Origin: an uncultured Pseudomonadota bacterium
GTDB lineage: Bacteria; Pseudomonadota; Gammaproteobacteria; Burkholderiales; SG8-39
Direction: 5' to 3'
Length of the DNA stretch: 5,380 nt
Assembly (NCBI GenBank): GCA_903864555.1
Contig: CAIPGJ010000003.1
Span: 1 to 5,380 of the forward strand
Positions within the stretch are counted from its first letter, which is position 1; each line of letters begins with the position of its first letter. Below are positions 4,504 through 5,380 of the stretch, piece after piece. A program made the translations under genes and the position numbers. The notes under the pieces were generated by a model. That model worked only from the letters and a program-made list of their open reading frames with translations. It was not told the origin of the DNA and did no database searches.

Positions 4504-5380
4504 ATGTCACAACGCAGAATTTTCATCGGGCGCATGACTGCGCTGGCAGGCGCGCTGGCACTGTCGGGCTCGTTTGGCCTGTCTTCGGTCGCCATGGCGC
4601 AGAACACCATCAAGGTGGGTGTGCTGCATTCACTCTCGGGAACCATGGCCATCAGCGAAACGGTGCTGAAGGACGTGACCCTGATGGCCATTGAGGAAAT
4701 CAATGCCAAGGGCGGCGTGCTGGGCAAGAAACTCGAGCCGGTGGTGGTCGATCCGGCTTCCAACTGGCCGCTGTTTGCCGAGAAGGCCCGCCAGTTGCTC
4801 TCCCAGGACAAGGTTGCCGTGACCTTCGGTTGCTGGACTTCGGTGTCGCGCAAGTCCGTGCTGCCGGTCTTTGAAGAACTGAACGGACTGTTGTTTTACC
4901 CCGTGCAGTATGAAGGCGAGGAACTCTCCAAGAACGTGTTCTACACCGGCGCCGCGCCCAACCAGCAGGCGATCCCGGCCGTCGAGTACCTGATGAGCAA
5001 GGACGGCGGCAGCGCCAAGCGCTTCGTGCTCCTCGGAACCGACTATGTGTACCCGCGCACCACCAACAAGATCCTGCGCGCCTTCCTGAAGTCCAAGGGC
5101 ATCCCTGATGCAGACATCATGGAAGAGTACACACCCTTCGGTCACAGCGATTACCAGACCATCATCGGCAAGATCAAGAAGTTCTCCAGCGAAGGCAAGA
5201 AGACCGCCGTGGTCTCCACCATCAATGGCGACTCCAACGTGCCCTTCTACAAGGAACTGGGCAACCAGGGCCTGAAGGCGACCGATGTGCCGGTGGTGGC
5301 CTTCTCGGTGGGTGAAGAGGAACTGCGCGGCGTCGATACCAAGCCGCTGGTGGGGCACCTGGCCGCCTGGAACTACTTCA
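4504..5380 (+). CDS. urtA: Urea ABC transporter substrate-binding protein UrtA, 5' part
   Basis: The first 292 residues are present; the frame is still open at the window edge, and about 130 residues are missing compared with the usual length of 420-430. UrtA is the periplasmic urea receptor of the UrtABCDE high-affinity transporter, a type I (Leu/Ile/Val- and AmiC-like) binding fold. Recognisable UrtA segments are [17 protein letters not shown] (36-52), [14 protein letters not shown] (66-79), [19 protein letters not shown] (106-124), [10 protein letters not shown] (131-140), [10 protein letters not shown] (146-155), [13 protein letters not shown] (178-190) and [18 protein letters not shown] (240-257). 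Residues 1-32 form a signal peptide cut after AMA before Q33; the QRRIFIG at 3-9 resembles a twin-arginine motif. The gene starts its own transcription unit behind a sigma-54-type promoter, as expected for nitrogen-limitation control. The permease and ATPase genes urtBCDE are expected beyond the window. Confidence 0.95.
   Translation, partial: MSQRRIFIGRMTALAGALALSGSFGLSSVAMAQNTIKVGVLHSLSGTMAISETVLKDVTLMAIEEINAKGGVLGKKLEPVVVDPASNWPLFAEKARQLLSQDKVAVTFGCWTSVSRKSVLPVFEELNGLLFYPVQYEGEELSKNVFYTGAAPNQQAIPAVEYLMSKDGGSAKRFVLLGTDYVYPRTTNKILRAFLKSKGIPDADIMEEYTPFGHSDYQTIIGKIKKFSSEGKKTAVVSTINGDSNVPFYKELGNQGLKATDVPVVAFSVGEEELRGVDTKPLVGHLAAWNYF

Noticed and set aside
4154..4537. 127-codon forward open frame running into the start of urtA
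   Set aside because: It overlaps the predicted promoter, leader and start of urtA in another frame, has no ribosome-binding site, and its composition is typical of shadow frames in GC-rich DNA.
4630..5358. Reverse-strand open frame of 242 codons opposite urtA
   Set aside because: It is antisense to the clearly recognised UrtA coding sequence, with His- and Gly-rich shadow-frame composition.

Overview
The window is GC-rich bacterial DNA with every supported gene on the + strand. Its content is periplasmic solute-binding proteins of the Bug (TctC-like) family, a MmgE/PrpD-family enzyme, and the start of a urea ABC-transporter operon. Large, often orphan Bug families are typical of Betaproteobacteria, especially Burkholderiales (Bordetella, Cupriavidus, Comamonadaceae). 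That is the most likely source, but the assignment rests on gene content and base composition only.

Positions 1-3965 look like one co-directional carboxylate-uptake and carboxylate-metabolism unit. It holds the 3' end of a first Bug gene (1-398), two complete Bug paralogues of 328 residues each (542-1528 and 1583-2569), and a 443-residue MmgE/PrpD-family protein (2634-3965). The gaps are 143, 54 and 64 nt. The three Bug proteins are clearly tandem duplicates: they share unusual loop sequences and the same C-terminal ending (GI-K/R-LEE). No TctA or TctB membrane subunit is visible, so these are orphan binding proteins within this window. The plausible joint role is capture of a di- or tricarboxylate, or a related carboxylated compound, in the periplasm. 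The MmgE/PrpD enzyme (a dehydratase, decarboxylase or epimerase type fold) would then act on that compound or a derivative in the cytoplasm. The actual substrate cannot be read from the sequence.

Positions 3966-4503 are a 538-nt non-coding gap that separates two transcription units. A GC-rich hairpin lies just after the MmgE/PrpD gene. The second half contains a good match to a sigma-54 (-24/-12) promoter at 4398-4413. An NtrC-like 17-bp enhancer element lies about 145 bp upstream of the predicted transcription start (4272-4288), with an AT-rich, possibly bendable patch between them. This is the architecture expected for a nitrogen-limitation promoter.

Positions 4504-5380 encode the first 292 residues of UrtA, the urea-binding protein of the UrtABCDE transporter, and run off the window end. 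A nitrogen-scavenging gene directly behind an NtrC/sigma-54-type promoter is internally consistent.

I see no tRNA, rRNA, CRISPR, transposase or phage gene, and no convincing wholly novel system. The points most worth a second look are the tandem Bug array with its divergent ligand loops beside a MmgE/PrpD enzyme, the G9 tract and hairpin ahead of the second Bug gene, and the predicted nitrogen-regulated promoter.
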